Assembly: GCF_014217545.1 (NCBI RefSeq)
Contig: NZ_CP043178.1
Span: 3,844,001-3,908,000 of the forward strand
Direction: 5' to 3'
Origin: Pseudarthrobacter sp. NBSH8
Lineage (GTDB): Bacteria; Actinomycetota; Actinomycetes; Actinomycetales; Micrococcaceae
Length of the DNA stretch: 64,000 nt
Shown: one piece after another, positions 27,067 through 37,409 of the stretch
Layout of the letters: each line of letters starts with the position of its first letter
Position numbering within the stretch: the first letter of the stretch is position 1
The notes under the pieces: model-generated
What the model was told of the DNA's origin: nothing
What the model saw: only the letters and a program-made list of their open reading frames with translations
The model's database searches: none
Translations under genes and position numbers: made by a program

Positions 27067-27067
27067 G

Positions 27068-28195
27068 TCAGGCCTCCTTTCGGTTGGCCGTGACCAGAAG
27101 CCACAGCAGGAACGGGGCGCCGAGCGCGCCGGTGATAACGCCGACGGGCAGCACGGTGCCGTCCAGCACCAAGGGGGCGAGGTTGGCCGCGATGTAATCG
27201 GCGGTGAGGACAATCAGCGCACCCACCAGGGCCGACGCCGGGAGGCTGGCTTTTAGGGTGAAGCGCCGGGCGATGGGCCCGGCCAGGAAGGCGACGAACG
27301 AGACGGGCCCGGCAGCCGCCGTCGCCACCGCGGCGAGTGCCACGGCAGTGACAACCACGGCGAGGCGGGTGAACCCGACACGGATGCCCAGCCCGGCCGC
27401 GGCGTCGTCGCCGAGTTCGAGGATGCGCAGCGGCCCGGCGAGGGCAATGACGGCGGGGACCAGGAGCAGGAGCGCGAGTGCCAGCATGCCGGCCCGGTCC
27501 CAGTTGGCGGAGTTGAGGGAGCCGTTGAGCCAGACGAGTGCGTCAGCCGCGGTGCGGATGTCCGCACGGGTCATCATGAAGTTGACTACTGCCTGCAGGG
27601 CGGCGGCGATGCCCACACCGGCCAGAATCAGCCGGTTGCCCGCGACGTTCCCCCGGTTGCCGCCGCCGGAGCCCGGTGACGGACCGCGGGAGATGGCATA
27701 AATCAGAGCTGCGATGCCCAGCGCACCACCAAGCGCCGCCCCGGACACGGCAGGACCGGTGGCGCCGAAGATCAAGATGGCGGTGACCGCGGCCGCGCTG
27801 GCTCCATAGCTGATGCCGATCACGTCCGGGCTGGCCAGCGGGTTGCGGAGCATGGTCTGGAACAGGCCGCCGGAGAGGCCGAACGCGGCGCCGATCATTA
27901 CGCCGGTGACGGCCCTGGGCAGCTTGTTCTCCATGACGATGAAGCTTGCGCCGGGGATTTTCTCGCCGCCAGTCAAGTGCCCGATGAGGATCTTGAAAAA
28001 GTCCGGGACAGTCACGGTGTAGCTGCCCAGGAGCACATAGACGGCGAACATAACCACAACGGCGAAGGCAAGGGCGGCGGTCCGGTTCAGGATGGTCCGG
28101 CGCACGGTTTGCTCTATCAGTTTTGGTCGCCAAAACCCGGTTTTGGCAACCGGAAGTGATAGGTCAACGGGGGGTTTGGTTTCGACGAGGTTCAC
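27068..28195 (-). CDS. Iron-siderophore ABC permease (FecCD family), second
   Basis: 375 residues with about nine to ten transmembrane helices. FecCD signatures: ENKLPRAVTGVMIGAAFGLS, QTMLRNPLASPDVIGISYGA, and RILELGDDAAAGLGIRV. GTG at 28195 overlaps the previous permease stop as GTGA, so the two subunits are translationally coupled and probably heterodimeric. A longer frame upstream only overlaps the other permease. Confidence 0.94.
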   Translation of the reverse strand: MNLVETKPPVDLSLPVAKTGFWRPKLIEQTVRRTILNRTAALAFAVVVMFAVYVLLGSYTVTVPDFFKILIGHLTGGEKIPGASFIVMENKLPRAVTGVMIGAAFGLSGGLFQTMLRNPLASPDVIGISYGASAAAVTAILIFGATGPAVSGAALGGALGIAALIYAISRGPSPGSGGGNRGNVAGNRLILAGVGIAAALQAVVNFMMTRADIRTAADALVWLNGSLNSANWDRAGMLALALLLLVPAVIALAGPLRILELGDDAAAGLGIRVGFTRLAVVVTAVALAAVATAAAGPVSFVAFLAGPIARRFTLKASLPASALVGALIVLTADYIAANLAPLVLDGTVLPVGVITGALGAPFLLWLLVTANRKEA

Positions 28196-29244
28196 AGTCC
28201 GGCCCCCTTGCCGCGGCGGATGAGCCAGACGAAGACCGGTGCACCAACGAGTGCCGTCATGATCCCTGCGGGAACCTCGCCGGGAAGCAGCACAACGCGG
28301 CCGATAATGTCCGCGCCAAGCAACAGCGCCGGGGCCAGCACCAGGGAGAACGGCAGTATCCAGCGGTAGTCCGGGCCGGTGAGTGAGCGGACCGCGTGCG
28401 GAATGACGAGGCCAACAAAGCCGATGGGCCCCGCCAAAGCCGTCGCGGAGCCGCACAGGAGCACGATGCCCAGGGCTGTCACGCCACGCGTCAGGCCCAC
28501 TCGCTGGCCGAGGCCGCGGGCAACGTCATCACCCAGCGCGAGGCTGTTGAGGATGCGGCCGGTGCCAAGAATAATAAGTGCCCCGACGGCCAGGAACGGG
28601 AGGCCCGGAAGCACTACTGCCCAGGCGCGGCCGGAGATTCCGCCCACCTGCCAGAAACGGAAACGGTCCAGGGTGTCCTGGCTGGAGACGAGAATGACGC
28701 TCATCAGGGAATAGAGCCCGGCGCTGACCGCGGCGCCGGCGAGGGCGAGCTTGACCGGCGTCGCACCTTCCCTGCCCATGGACGCGACGAGGTAAACCAC
28801 GACGGCGGCGGCTCCGGCGCCGATGAACGCGAACCAGATGTAGCCGCTCAGGGAGGTGACGCCGAAAATGTAAATGCCGGTTACAACGGCCAGCGCGGCT
28901 CCGGCGTTGACGCCCATGATGCCCGGATCGGCCAGCGGGTTGCGGGCGACGCCCTGCATGGCGGCGCCGGCCAGGCCCAGGGCACCGCCAACGAGGATTC
29001 CGAGGACTGTGCGGGGGATGCGCGCGTGGACCACGGCGTGGTCCCCGTCGGCGGCGTCGAACTGGGTGAGCGCCTGCCACACAGTGGCCAGGGAAAGGCC
29101 CCGGGCGCCGATGGCCAAGGAAGCTGCGGCTAACAAAGAAAGTACAACGACGGCGGCCAGCAGCCAGGCAGCCTGCCTCGTTCTGGCCTTCCCGCCGGCT
29201 CCAGCCAATCGACCGGCGGGTGCCGTCGTCGTACTTTCCGTCAT
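28192..29244 (-). CDS. Iron-siderophore ABC permease (FecCD family), first
   Basis: 350 residues, about nine to ten helices. Signatures HARIPRTVLGILVGGALGLA, GVARNPLADPGIMGVNAGAA, LALGDDVARGLGQRVG and the cytosolic coupling region VPAGIMTALVGAPVFVWLIR. Starts 10 bases after the lipoprotein gene. Confidence 0.95.
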   Translation of the reverse strand: MTESTTTAPAGRLAGAGGKARTRQAAWLLAAVVVLSLLAAASLAIGARGLSLATVWQALTQFDAADGDHAVVHARIPRTVLGILVGGALGLAGAAMQGVARNPLADPGIMGVNAGAALAVVTGIYIFGVTSLSGYIWFAFIGAGAAAVVVYLVASMGREGATPVKLALAGAAVSAGLYSLMSVILVSSQDTLDRFRFWQVGGISGRAWAVVLPGLPFLAVGALIILGTGRILNSLALGDDVARGLGQRVGLTRGVTALGIVLLCGSATALAGPIGFVGLVIPHAVRSLTGPDYRWILPFSLVLAPALLLGADIIGRVVLLPGEVPAGIMTALVGAPVFVWLIRRGKGAGL

Positions 29245-29254
29245 GAAACGGTGC

Positions 29255-30358
29255 CTACTTCACTGCAGCGGTGACGTTGTCCGCTGCGGTGGCGAGCTGC
29301 GGGAGGAACGTATCCAGCGCCCACGGCAGGCTCAGCGGCGAGGAGGCGGAGATGGCCAGGACCAGGCTCTTGTCCGTGTCGGCAACGAAGGCGCCGTTCT
29401 TGACTGCCGGAATCTGACCCAGCAGGGGGTCAGCCTTGACGGCCGCGGCGGTGGCGGCATCTTCAACCGAGCTCAGGAAGATGTCCGCCTCAAGTTCGTT
29501 GGCCTTCTCGGCGGACCACGGCACGAAGAAGTCCTTGGAGCCGGCGGAGGCCTTCTGGGCGACCGGGGCCAGCTTCATCCCAATGGCGGAGAGGAACTTC
29601 GGACGGTTGTCATTGGCGGTGTAGAAGCCCGTGGACGTGAGGTCTGCGGGATCGGCGTAGCCGTAGATGAAGCTCTTCCCGGCGATCTGCGGGTACTTGG
29701 CAGCCTCGGCCTTGACCGTGGCCTCAGTGTCGGCGATGAGCTTGGTAGCCTCAGCCTGCTTGCCCAGCGCCTTGCCGATGATGGACGTCGAATCCTGCCA
29801 TGAGGTGCCGTAGGCAACCTCGGGGTGGGCCACCACCGGTGCGATCTCGCTGAGCTTCTTGTAGTCCTCTTCGGTCAGGCCGGAGTAGGCGGCCAGGATG
29901 ACGTCCGGGGTGAGCTTGGCGATCTCGGTGAAGTTGATGCCGTCGGCCTCGGAGAACTGGACCGGGGCCTTGTCGGAACCGAAGCCCGCGCCGAGTTCCT
30001 TCAGCGCGGCGTCCTTCCACGGAGTGGAGCCTTGCTCGTTGCCGCCCCATTCGTTCTTCGGGACGCCCACCGGGACAACGCCGAGGGCAAGGGCAACGTC
30101 GTCGTTGACCCAGGAAACGGTGACTACGCGCTTCGGCTGTGCCTTGACGGTGGTCTCACCGAAGACGTGCTTGATGGTGACCGGGAACTGCGAGCTGCTG
30201 GAGCCGGAACCGCCGGCGTCCGAGGTGGAGGACGCCAGGCCGGTGGAGCAGGCGGACAGCGTGAGTGCCGCGGCGGCGAGGACGGCCGTTGCCCTGCCGG
30301 CTGATTTGAACAGCGCGCGGCGGGTTGCGCTCGGGCCGGAGAAGAGGGGGGGAATCAC
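29255..30358 (-). CDS. Iron-siderophore substrate-binding lipoprotein
   Basis: 367 residues. Twin-arginine-adjacent signal and lipobox TLSACSTG (cysteine about residue 37), then a FepB/FecB-like periplasmic-binding fold: PKRVVTVSWVNDDVALALGV, TPDVILAAYSGLTEEDYKKL, FIYGYADPADL. GTG start at 30358 with AAGGAG five bases upstream. First gene of a five-gene operon behind an iron box. It captures ferric siderophore outside the cell and delivers it to the permeases. Confidence 0.95.
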   Translation of the reverse strand: MIPPLFSGPSATRRALFKSAGRATAVLAAAALTLSACSTGLASSTSDAGGSGSSSSQFPVTIKHVFGETTVKAQPKRVVTVSWVNDDVALALGVVPVGVPKNEWGGNEQGSTPWKDAALKELGAGFGSDKAPVQFSEADGINFTEIAKLTPDVILAAYSGLTEEDYKKLSEIAPVVAHPEVAYGTSWQDSTSIIGKALGKQAEATKLIADTEATVKAEAAKYPQIAGKSFIYGYADPADLTSTGFYTANDNRPKFLSAIGMKLAPVAQKASAGSKDFFVPWSAEKANELEADIFLSSVEDAATAAAVKADPLLGQIPAVKNGAFVADTDKSLVLAISASSPLSLPWALDTFLPQLATAADNVTAAVK

Positions 30359-30390
30359 GGAACTCCTTAGGTGAATTATGCGAACCTAAG

Positions 30391-30409
30391 TAAGGGTAGC
30401 CTAGCCTGT
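30391..30409. promoter_or_regulatory. Candidate IdeR/DtxR iron box
   Basis: TAAGGGTAGCCTAGCCTGT matches the 19-bp DtxR/IdeR consensus TTAGGTTAGCCTAACCTAA at 14 of 19 positions, including the TAGCCTA core. It lies 33 bases upstream of the lipoprotein start. A second, wider-spaced TTAGGT...ACCTAA pair lies at 30367-30389. Iron-dependent repression of the operon is inferred. Confidence 0.7.
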
Positions 30410-30464
30410 CCAGAATTAGAAAAGCTTTCTCTTGCGTAATTAGTAATTTGACGCATCGAATAAC

Positions 30465-30525
30465 AACGCGGGGTCACATATGGCCCTTCCCGACGGGAAC
30501 TTTGGGCGTAATGTGACCCCGCGTT
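30465..30525. repeat. Palindromic intergenic element, copy 1
   Basis: Perfect 15-bp arms AACGCGGGGTCACAT and ATGTGACCCCGCGTT enclosing GGCCC/GGGC and a TTCCCG/CGGGAA inner pair. Lies downstream of jetC and upstream of the siderophore operon promoter, where it may end jetC transcription. A related element is at 59656-59715. Confidence 0.8.
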
Positions 30526-30550
30526 GGGGTATTGGAGTTGGGGTATTGGA
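30523..30550. repeat. Two-copy 14-bp tandem repeat
   Basis: GTTGGGGTATTGGA occurs twice in tandem directly between the palindromic element and the jetC stop codon. Non-coding. Confidence 0.85.
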
Positions 30551-30556
30551 GACGGG

Positions 30557-33500
30557 TCAGCGGAGCACGATGTCCACGGGGTTCGCCTCGGACCGCCACT
30601 GACCTTCCGCGCCGGGCTTGGGCCGGATCACCGGGGCGGTGAGAACTCCGGAGCGGTTGGTGCGCTTGTCCCGCAGGATCTCGGTCACCGAGCCCAGGTG
30701 CCGGGACAGGTCGATCACGTTCTCCGGGGCGGCCAGCAGCAGCTGGAATCCGAACTCGTGCAGCGCCTTGATCCCGGCGCCGGCAAACTCCTCCGAGGCC
30801 AGCACAAAGGCCTCATCCATCATCACGGTGCCGTAGGTGGTGAATCCCTGCTCGGCGATGCCCAGCTGGTAGCTCAGCGCCGCGGCCATGATGAACGCCG
30901 TGAAGCGCTGCCGCTCGCCGCCGGACATGGAGCCGGTGTCCGCGTGCATGTAAACGTCGGTCCGCTTGCCGCCGCCATTCTTGGCGATCTTGCCGCCTGG
31001 CGGCGAACCGGTCACCTCCCGGTGCTCCTTGCACTGGATAAACAGGTGCCCGCGGACATCCAGCACTTCGGCACGCCAGCGCCGGTCCTCCGGAGTGGGT
31101 GAGCCGAGCCGCTTCACGAGCGTTTCGAGGGTCTTGTACCGGGCGGTGAGCTCGGCGTCGTCGCCTCCCCCCGCTTCCGGGCCGGAACCCGCACGGGCGG
31201 GCCGCGTGTGCCGGGCCTTCAGCGCGTTCTGGATGGCGTCCTTGAACTGCTTGGCCGTGGCCGGCAGGGTCTGCTTGATGTCCAGCTCCAGGAAGCTGCC
31301 CTCGTGGAAGTTGACCTCGGACAGGATGCCGTTGAGCGGCAGGATACGGCTGGTGATGGACCGCCGCTCCTCGTCCAGCAGGTGCAGCAGCGTGCTGAAC
31401 GATTCGTGCGTGCGCTGGTTGAAGAACTGCCGGAACTCGGACTCCTGGGCGGGCAGGCCGTCGCTGATGATGGCGTGGTAGCGGCCCTCGAACTCCCCCG
31501 CAGCACCGATGGAGGTGCCGTGGTCCGCGGAGATCGCGGAGCCCCACTCGCGCACAAAACCCTCGAAGATTCGGGTCAGCCGTTCGGAGGTTGCCTGCCC
31601 GCGCGTCTCGGCGGCGTGCAGCTCCCCGAGCAGCGCCGTCCGGACGCGGTTGGCCAGGTTGTCCAGCTCATGCATCTCGCTGACGTCACCGAAATCGGTG
31701 AAGTACGGTTCCAGCGCAGTGACGGTGGCGTCCGACGGCGGCACTTGCTCCAGGCGGCCACGCGCGGCTTCCAGCAGCGAATCGGCGGCGCTCATTTGCC
31801 GGTCCAGTGCCTTGTATTCGCTTTGCAGGACGGCTGCGGCTTCGGTGCTGGCCTGGTGCTCCTGCCGCGCGGTTTCGATGTTGGCCCGCAGCGGTTCCAG
31901 GTCGGCCTGGGCCGCGAGGGCATCCTTGAGCCGCTGTTCAATCCTGGCGAGTTCATCGGCGGCCACGGCAGCGGAGACCTGTTCCCAGGGCCGGTGGTCC
32001 TCCGCGATCCGGCGGAGGGCGTCGAGCTGCCGGCTCATGCCCTGGTGCGACTCTTCACGGCTCTGGGCAAGCTCTGCGGCCTTGGCGAGTTCCTGCTGCA
32101 GGTCCTCCACCTGGGCGGCCACGAGTTCCAGCTTGGCGGCGTTGTCGAACCCGAGCACGTAGTCCTGGCGGCTGGTGAAACGGTCGTCCTTCTCCACCGT
32201 GTGCCGGTTGCGTTTGACCACACCGCCCAGGCTCAGGCCCTTGTCCAGGGTGGCCAGTTCGTTGGGGTCCTCCACGCACGGGTAGGCGAAATCGAGGGCG
32301 ATCCGCTCCCGGATCCATTCCCCGGCGTCCGCCACCGCGCCGCTGGCGAGGATGTCCAGCTTGGTGAGCAGGTCGCCGTCGCGCGCGTCCTCCACGGCGA
32401 GGGCGCCTCCCGCGAGCGGCTTGGACACGTCCACCGCACGCAAGGCGCCACGGACTTTGTTGTCGTTCAGGTAGCGGGTCACCGCGGCGAAATGTTCGCC
32501 GGGGACCAGCAACGTGGTGGCGAGGTTCCGGAGCGCGCGCTCCGCGGCGGGCCGCCAGTGTTCCTCCCCTTCGGCGAGGTCCATCAGCTCGCCGCCGAAC
32601 GGCATCCGGTCCTCAGGAACGCCGGTGGCCGCCGCGATTGCCGCCCGGTTTTCAATGCTCGACGGCGGCAGCAGGGACTTGCGCGTCTTCAGCGACAGCA
32701 GCTCCTGCTGGGCTGCTGCCAGCTCACGCTTTTTGGTGGCGTGGCCGTCGAAGGCTTCGAAGCGGAGCTCTTGCAGGGCCTGCGAGTCATCCTTGAGCTC
32801 GGCCGATCTGGCGGCAGCCTGCTCGTGGGCCTGTTCCCAACCCTCATCGGTCCACTCCAGCTGCAGGCCGGCGTCGGACAATGCCGTGCGGGCCGCTTCC
32901 TCCACCTGCTCGCGGAGCCTCAGGCCAACCTTGGCGTTGTCCAGCGACTGCTCTATCGCGGAGATCGCGTTGCCGCCCTGGTTGTTGTAATCGGTCTCCA
33001 GCTGGCGCAGTTCCTTGGCCAGCCCGTCGCGGATGGAACGTTCCCCGCCGAGCTCCTTGGCCTTCACCTGGGCCAGGTCCTTGAACCGGGCCAGGGTCTT
33101 CTGGTGCACCGTGACCGCGAGCTGCTGCTTGTAGGCTTCGAACTCCTCGCCCGACAGCTCGCGGAGCCGGTTTGCGTCCAGGAGCGACTGCGCATATTCC
33201 TTGTTCAGCCCGGGGACGGGGGCCAGCTGGTCCCGCTGCTGCCGCACATCCTCCAGCCGCTGCCGGATGGACATCAGGTTGCTGAACTCCTCCACCACGT
33301 CGTCCGCCGCGGCCAGCGTGGCCGGGGCGTCCAGGACCTGGTCGCGGAAGAACGTATTAACGCTGCCGCCCAGGCCCTTGCCGGCCTGGATTACCCGCAG
33401 CAGGGGCAACGCCTGGTCCGAACTGATGCCCAGGAGGCGGCGGAAACGCTCCGCGAAGGCCTTGTGCACATCGAAGATCTGGGCGTCCGGGAAGATGGTC

Positions 33501-34036
33501 TCCAGCGCAGCTTTGGTGAAGCGCTTTTCCGCGATGTCCTCGATGGCCGGCAGGTCCAGCGGCTTGCTGTCGATCACGTAGAAACGCCCGACGCTGGACT
33601 CCGTGCCGTTTTTGGGCAGGTCGAACAGGGCGGACACGGTGATGCGCGTGCCCGCGGTGTTATCGAACGTCAGGGCGACGGCGGACCAGGTGGCGCCGGG
33701 GCGCTGGAACGCACTGGCCGAACCTTCGCCCACGGCCTTGTCGCCCACCTTGCCGCGCATGTAGGTGAACGTGGTCCGCTTGTCCTCCACAGCACCGCCG
33801 GCACGCTGGGCCGCGGCCTCGTTGGAGCGCGGCCGGGCGTCAAACACCCGCAGCATGGCGTCAAACAGCGTGGACTTGCCCACGCCCGAGTTGCCCGTCA
33901 GCAGGGTTCCGTTGCGGTCCACATGCATCGTGTGCGCCCCGTGGAAGGTGCCCCAGTTGACCACCTGCACCAACGCCAGGCGCATCTGGCCGGGGTTCGT
34001 GAGGTCGCCCATCGGCAGCATGGTTGCGATGCTCAC
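30557..34036 (-). CDS. jetC: JetC/MksB-like SMC-type ATPase
   Basis: 1159 residues. An SMC-like motor: Walker [10 protein letters not shown] (residues about 48-56) at the N-terminus, long charged coiled-coil regions in the middle, and near the C-terminus the signature [12 protein letters not shown] (about 1037-1048) and Walker B TVMMDEAF (about 1070-1077). N-terminal [18 protein letters not shown] is typical of JetC/EptC/MksB. With JetA and JetB it forms a condensin-like complex that extrudes DNA loops. In Wadjet systems the complex traps small circles for cleavage by JetD, but no jetD lies on either side. ATG overlaps the jetB stop as ATGA. Followed by a palindromic element. Confidence 0.9.
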   Translation of the reverse strand: MSIATMLPMGDLTNPGQMRLALVQVVNWGTFHGAHTMHVDRNGTLLTGNSGVGKSTLFDAMLRVFDARPRSNEAAAQRAGGAVEDKRTTFTYMRGKVGDKAVGEGSASAFQRPGATWSAVALTFDNTAGTRITVSALFDLPKNGTESSVGRFYVIDSKPLDLPAIEDIAEKRFTKAALETIFPDAQIFDVHKAFAERFRRLLGISSDQALPLLRVIQAGKGLGGSVNTFFRDQVLDAPATLAAADDVVEEFSNLMSIRQRLEDVRQQRDQLAPVPGLNKEYAQSLLDANRLRELSGEEFEAYKQQLAVTVHQKTLARFKDLAQVKAKELGGERSIRDGLAKELRQLETDYNNQGGNAISAIEQSLDNAKVGLRLREQVEEAARTALSDAGLQLEWTDEGWEQAHEQAAARSAELKDDSQALQELRFEAFDGHATKKRELAAAQQELLSLKTRKSLLPPSSIENRAAIAAATGVPEDRMPFGGELMDLAEGEEHWRPAAERALRNLATTLLVPGEHFAAVTRYLNDNKVRGALRAVDVSKPLAGGALAVEDARDGDLLTKLDILASGAVADAGEWIRERIALDFAYPCVEDPNELATLDKGLSLGGVVKRNRHTVEKDDRFTSRQDYVLGFDNAAKLELVAAQVEDLQQELAKAAELAQSREESHQGMSRQLDALRRIAEDHRPWEQVSAAVAADELARIEQRLKDALAAQADLEPLRANIETARQEHQASTEAAAVLQSEYKALDRQMSAADSLLEAARGRLEQVPPSDATVTALEPYFTDFGDVSEMHELDNLANRVRTALLGELHAAETRGQATSERLTRIFEGFVREWGSAISADHGTSIGAAGEFEGRYHAIISDGLPAQESEFRQFFNQRTHESFSTLLHLLDEERRSITSRILPLNGILSEVNFHEGSFLELDIKQTLPATAKQFKDAIQNALKARHTRPARAGSGPEAGGGDDAELTARYKTLETLVKRLGSPTPEDRRWRAEVLDVRGHLFIQCKEHREVTGSPPGGKIAKNGGGKRTDVYMHADTGSMSGGERQRFTAFIMAAALSYQLGIAEQGFTTYGTVMMDEAFVLASEEFAGAGIKALHEFGFQLLLAAPENVIDLSRHLGSVTEILRDKRTNRSGVLTAPVIRPKPGAEGQWRSEANPVDIVLR

Positions 34037-34857
34037 TTGGCTTCCTCCCCTTCGGGGGTCGAGGCAGTCGCGGCATCGTCGTCCTCGGCACCCGGGTCGC
34101 CGTCGAGCTCTATCAGTGCTTCTGTGCCTGTGGGGTCTGTGGTGGCTGCAACCAGGGCTTCGATTTGGGCGGGGATGTCGCCGATGTTTTCGAAGGGGAG
34201 GGCAAGCGGGAGGGCGTTGGAGATGGTGTAGACGTCGTCCAGGCCGGTGGTGAGGAGCAGTTGGCGGGCCAGGAGCTTGGTGATGGCGCGGGTGACCACG
34301 TCCGAATCCCGCAGCGCGTCCTGCTGTCCGGCGGGCTGATAGTGGGCCACAAGGTCAGCGATTTCCTCGCGGGTGATGGTGGCGTCGGTCTGGGCCGTGA
34401 CGTGGCGGTCCAACAGCATCCGCAGGCGGAGCAGCACGATGGTCTCCACGCGGCTCAGGGCACGCTGTTGGCGCAGGATGCTGGAGCGGCTGCTGCCGCC
34501 GATGGCCTCGGGATCCACCGGGCGCAGGACGGCGATCTTGCGTTCGTGGTCCAGCTGCAGGCTCAGGAACAGCTCGGACAGGCGGCTGCGCAGGATGATC
34601 TGGTTGTCCAGCAGCGTGGTCCACAGCTTCTCGTCGCGGCCGCCGTCAACGTACGGACCCTTGAGCAGCTTGACCAGCGCCTGGCGCACCTTCATCGAGA
34701 GAACGCCGGTATCGCCGGCAAACAGTGCCGCGCCGTCCACAAACGTGTCCCGGGGCGTGACGCTGAAGGGTGATGTAGCGTGCGCCGGTGCCTCGGCGAG
34801 GGGTGCAGCCTCCTCAACGGGGGGTGCCGCCGTCGTAATTTCTTCAGTCATCGTCAA
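34033..34857 (-). CDS. jetB: JetB/MksE-like protein (DUF4194)
   Basis: 274 residues. Central region resembles the DUF4194 kite-like subunit: [40 protein letters not shown], and [17 protein letters not shown], ending with an acidic tail (about 245-270). It is predicted to bridge JetA and JetC. N-terminal 30 residues are Ala/Glu/Pro-rich and probably disordered. Overlaps both neighbours by 4 bases, so the three subunits are made from one coupled mRNA. Confidence 0.9.
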   Translation of the reverse strand: MTMTEEITTAAPPVEEAAPLAEAPAHATSPFSVTPRDTFVDGAALFAGDTGVLSMKVRQALVKLLKGPYVDGGRDEKLWTTLLDNQIILRSRLSELFLSLQLDHERKIAVLRPVDPEAIGGSSRSSILRQQRALSRVETIVLLRLRMLLDRHVTAQTDATITREEIADLVAHYQPAGQQDALRDSDVVTRAITKLLARQLLLTTGLDDVYTISNALPLALPFENIGDIPAQIEALVAATTDPTGTEALIELDGDPGAEDDDAATASTPEGEEAK

Positions 34858-36314
34858 TCCTTCTTGAGGGTGACCACCGGCAGGTACGCCGTGCGGGTGG
34901 TGCCGTCGATCTGTTCGTAGTCGAGGCCATCCCAGCCGTCGCGGTCAAAGGCCGCGCCTTCCTGGAGGGCGTGCGAGAGGAGTGCCCGGATGGAGTTGAT
35001 GTGCTGTTCCTCCGGCGGGAGCTGTCCCCAGGCCTCGGCCAGGGTGGACGCGCCGGCCACGGCGGCCCGGATGGCCTCGGGACGGGCCTTGCCTGTTCTC
35101 GGCGAGCGCACGCGGTCGGAGTCGCTGAAGGCGATGGGGTCGGCCAGCCTGGGCGGGACGGCGAACTCGTCCGGGTCGTACAGCTTGACCATGGCCAGCG
35201 ATTCGAACCCGGCGTTGAACAGCACCGGACCGCGGACCAGGCCCGGCCGTTCGCGTTCATACGGCAGGGACCTGATGGCCTGCTCGGCCTCGCGCAGCAC
35301 CTTGCGGAGACGGACGGACTGGCGGAAGTCGTCACTCTGGACATAGGTGTTCAGGCTTTCGCTGAGCTTGCCGTAGATCCGCTGGATCTGGCTGTGCTGG
35401 TGGCGGAGCTCGGCCACCAGGTTCTTCAGCGTCTCGCGGTCCTCCGGCGAAAGGTCGTCGGCGAACTGCCGGCTGAGGACTTCGCCGATGGCCGAACGGA
35501 ACCGGACCTGCTGTTGCGGGTCTTCCAGGAACGCGGTGAAGGAGCGGAAGGTCCTGCCCTCGGGGCTCTGCCGCAGCCGCTTATCCGCGTCGAGCACCTG
35601 CGCCATGGTGGCACCCTTGCTCAGCGACTCCTCGATGATCTGGTTGCGGAGCTCGCCCACGAGTTCCTCGATGCGGTCGCGCATCTTTTTGTAGTCGGCG
35701 GGCAGGCTGGCGGCGAGGTCCAGGATGTTCCCGGCGGCTTCCACGGCGTCGTCGTCGTCCAGCAGGCCGTCAAAGTCGCCGGAGCTGATGTCCTGGATCA
35801 GCTGCTGCCGTTCCCCGATCTCGTCCTCGAGGGATTCCAGCCGGGCACTCTGGTCCGGGTTGGTCTCATTGGCCAGCTTCTCCACGTCACCCAGGAGCGT
35901 ACCCAGCCGGGAACCATTCAGCGTGGAACGCTCGCTGGAGAGGCTGTCCAGGAAAGCGAGCACGCGGGCGGCCGGTTCCGTGACCTCATAAACGATCTGC
36001 CCCGACTGGTTGCGGCGGGTCAGGAAATGCTTGCGCGTCCAGTCGTCCGCATAGTTCCTGCCGGACGACGTGCCGATGGCGATACCACCCGGCCCGGGCT
36101 CCTGGCGCCGGAGCTGCTCAAGGAAGGAGTCGACGTCGGCGTGGAACTCCTCGAGCGGAAGCTGCGGACGTGTGCGGGTAAAGGATGCCTGGAGCACCGC
36201 AATCACCCAGGGCGCCGAGCGGGTCAGGGCCCAGGCGGGTCCCTTGGTAAGGAGTTCGAGGTCCCGGAGCCGGGCACTGATCGCACCAGCGGATGACCTG
36301 GCGGAGGGGGGCAC
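34854..36314 (-). CDS. jetA: JetA/MksF-like protein (DUF3375)
   Basis: 486 residues. Kleisin-like subunit: N-terminal winged-helix region [34 protein letters not shown] and [17 protein letters not shown], a coiled-coil centre (about 150-240), and a C-terminal DUF3375-type part ([20 protein letters not shown]). GTG start at 36314 with AAGGAG about five bases upstream. First gene of the jetABC operon. About 150 bases separate it from the divergent gene at 36467; the operon promoter should be there. Confidence 0.9.
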   Translation of the reverse strand: MPPSARSSAGAISARLRDLELLTKGPAWALTRSAPWVIAVLQASFTRTRPQLPLEEFHADVDSFLEQLRRQEPGPGGIAIGTSSGRNYADDWTRKHFLTRRNQSGQIVYEVTEPAARVLAFLDSLSSERSTLNGSRLGTLLGDVEKLANETNPDQSARLESLEDEIGERQQLIQDISSGDFDGLLDDDDAVEAAGNILDLAASLPADYKKMRDRIEELVGELRNQIIEESLSKGATMAQVLDADKRLRQSPEGRTFRSFTAFLEDPQQQVRFRSAIGEVLSRQFADDLSPEDRETLKNLVAELRHQHSQIQRIYGKLSESLNTYVQSDDFRQSVRLRKVLREAEQAIRSLPYERERPGLVRGPVLFNAGFESLAMVKLYDPDEFAVPPRLADPIAFSDSDRVRSPRTGKARPEAIRAAVAGASTLAEAWGQLPPEEQHINSIRALLSHALQEGAAFDRDGWDGLDYEQIDGTTRTAYLPVVTLKKD

Positions 36315-36466
36315 GCGCTCTCCTTCAGCTGCTGGGGAATGGTTTGGGCAGCGCGGATCGCGAAAACTGCCAACTACAAGGTTAACGCAGGCCCCGCGAC
36401 CGAATAATCGTTGTACCTTGCTGGCCGCGGGAGCACACTATTTAGATCACCTGAGAGGAGTTTGTC

Positions 36467-36871
36467 ATGCGTGAAAAAGCTGTACTGATCACCGGTCTGG
36501 CGGCTGCGGCTGTCATTCTGGGTGGCGCGACAGTGGCGGTCGCCGCGAGCACCCGGACCAGCGGAGATCAGCCCTTGAGCAAGATCGGGGTCAACGTCGA
36601 CCGGTCAGTGCCGGTGTCCACCGTCCCGGGGCCCGAGCGGGACGACGATTCCAATCTGGCACCACTTAACACTGCGGACCATGACCAGGCCGCGAACGCC
36701 GCATTGGCCAAGGTGGGCCAGGGCAGTGTCATCGAGGTGGAACGGGAAAATGACGGGAACGTCGCGTACGAGGTTGAAGTCAGGCTGGACAACGGTTCCC
36801 AGGTTGAAGTGGGGCTCGGCACCGACTTCGCGGTCCTGAACCAGGCCGCCCCGGAGTTCGACGACGATTAA
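36467..36871 (+). CDS. Exported PepSY-like protein
   Basis: 134 residues: signal peptide (about 1-27, ending in VAVAAS) then a linker and one PepSY-like domain (DHDQAANAALAKVGQGSVIE; YEVEVRLDNGSQVEVGLG). Such domains are found in exported regulators or peptidase inhibitors. GAGAGGAG precedes the ATG by about seven bases. The product is acidic and probably membrane-anchored or secreted; its role is unknown. Divergent from jetA. The gap 36872-37043 shows nothing recognised. Confidence 0.75.
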   Translation: MREKAVLITGLAAAAVILGGATVAVAASTRTSGDQPLSKIGVNVDRSVPVSTVPGPERDDDSNLAPLNTADHDQAANAALAKVGQGSVIEVERENDGNVAYEVEVRLDNGSQVEVGLGTDFAVLNQAAPEFDDD

Positions 36872-37043
36872 AGGCGAGCGCGGACAGTGACTTCCGCGAC
36901 CGCTCCGTGACCTACGTCCCGGTAGCATTGCGATCCCGTATCAACCGGGCCTGACGGCGGGGCAACTCTGGTTGGGGCGCCCAAGCACCCCCTACGCTCA
37001 TGCTACTGATCTCAACCGAAGCAACGGCGCAGCAGGGGGAACA

Positions 37044-37346
37044 ATGCAGTTCGACTTAAGTGCAGTGGAGACGGCCACCATGGTGTTCATTGGAACCCTG
37101 GTGTTTGGCCTGGTCCTGGTGGGCTTCGTCCTGACAGCAGGCTTCCTGGCCCTGGTCCTGGTGGGGGTGGGCAAGTTCGCCTGGTTCCTCGCCTCCACCA
37201 CGCTGCTGACGGTGGTCCACGGGATCAACCATGGCTGGGACAGGCTGGTCCACCACGCCTCCACCGTGGAGGTCCCCGGGGACTTTCAGGGCCAGCCAGC
37301 CCCTAGCACTGGAAGCTACCCGCGGGTAATGTTGAGAGACAGCTGA
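37044..37346 (+). CDS. Small membrane protein, unknown function
   Basis: 100 residues with two adjacent hydrophobic helices (about 12-55, including VFIGTLVFGLVLVGFVLTAG) and a short cytosolic tail. GGGGGA upstream of ATG 37044 supports this start over an earlier in-frame one. Its helix layout resembles the N-terminus of 41000-41764. No family recognised. Confidence 0.65.
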   Translation: MQFDLSAVETATMVFIGTLVFGLVLVGFVLTAGFLALVLVGVGKFAWFLASTTLLTVVHGINHGWDRLVHHASTVEVPGDFQGQPAPSTGSYPRVMLRDS

Positions 37347-37409
37347 GGGGTTCTCCAACCCGGCGGATCCATGGCTTGAACCGGCCATCCCGGGCAGAGG
37401 AGATACCCC

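Noticed and set aside
31208..34231. A plus-strand open frame of over 1000 codons opposite jetC
   Set aside because: It is antisense to the well-supported jetC and its product is Gly/Arg/Val-rich with no motif; long antisense frames are expected in high-GC DNA.
34971..36296. A 441-codon plus-strand frame opposite jetA
   Set aside because: Antisense shadow of jetA, with no motif and no ribosome binding site that I could see.
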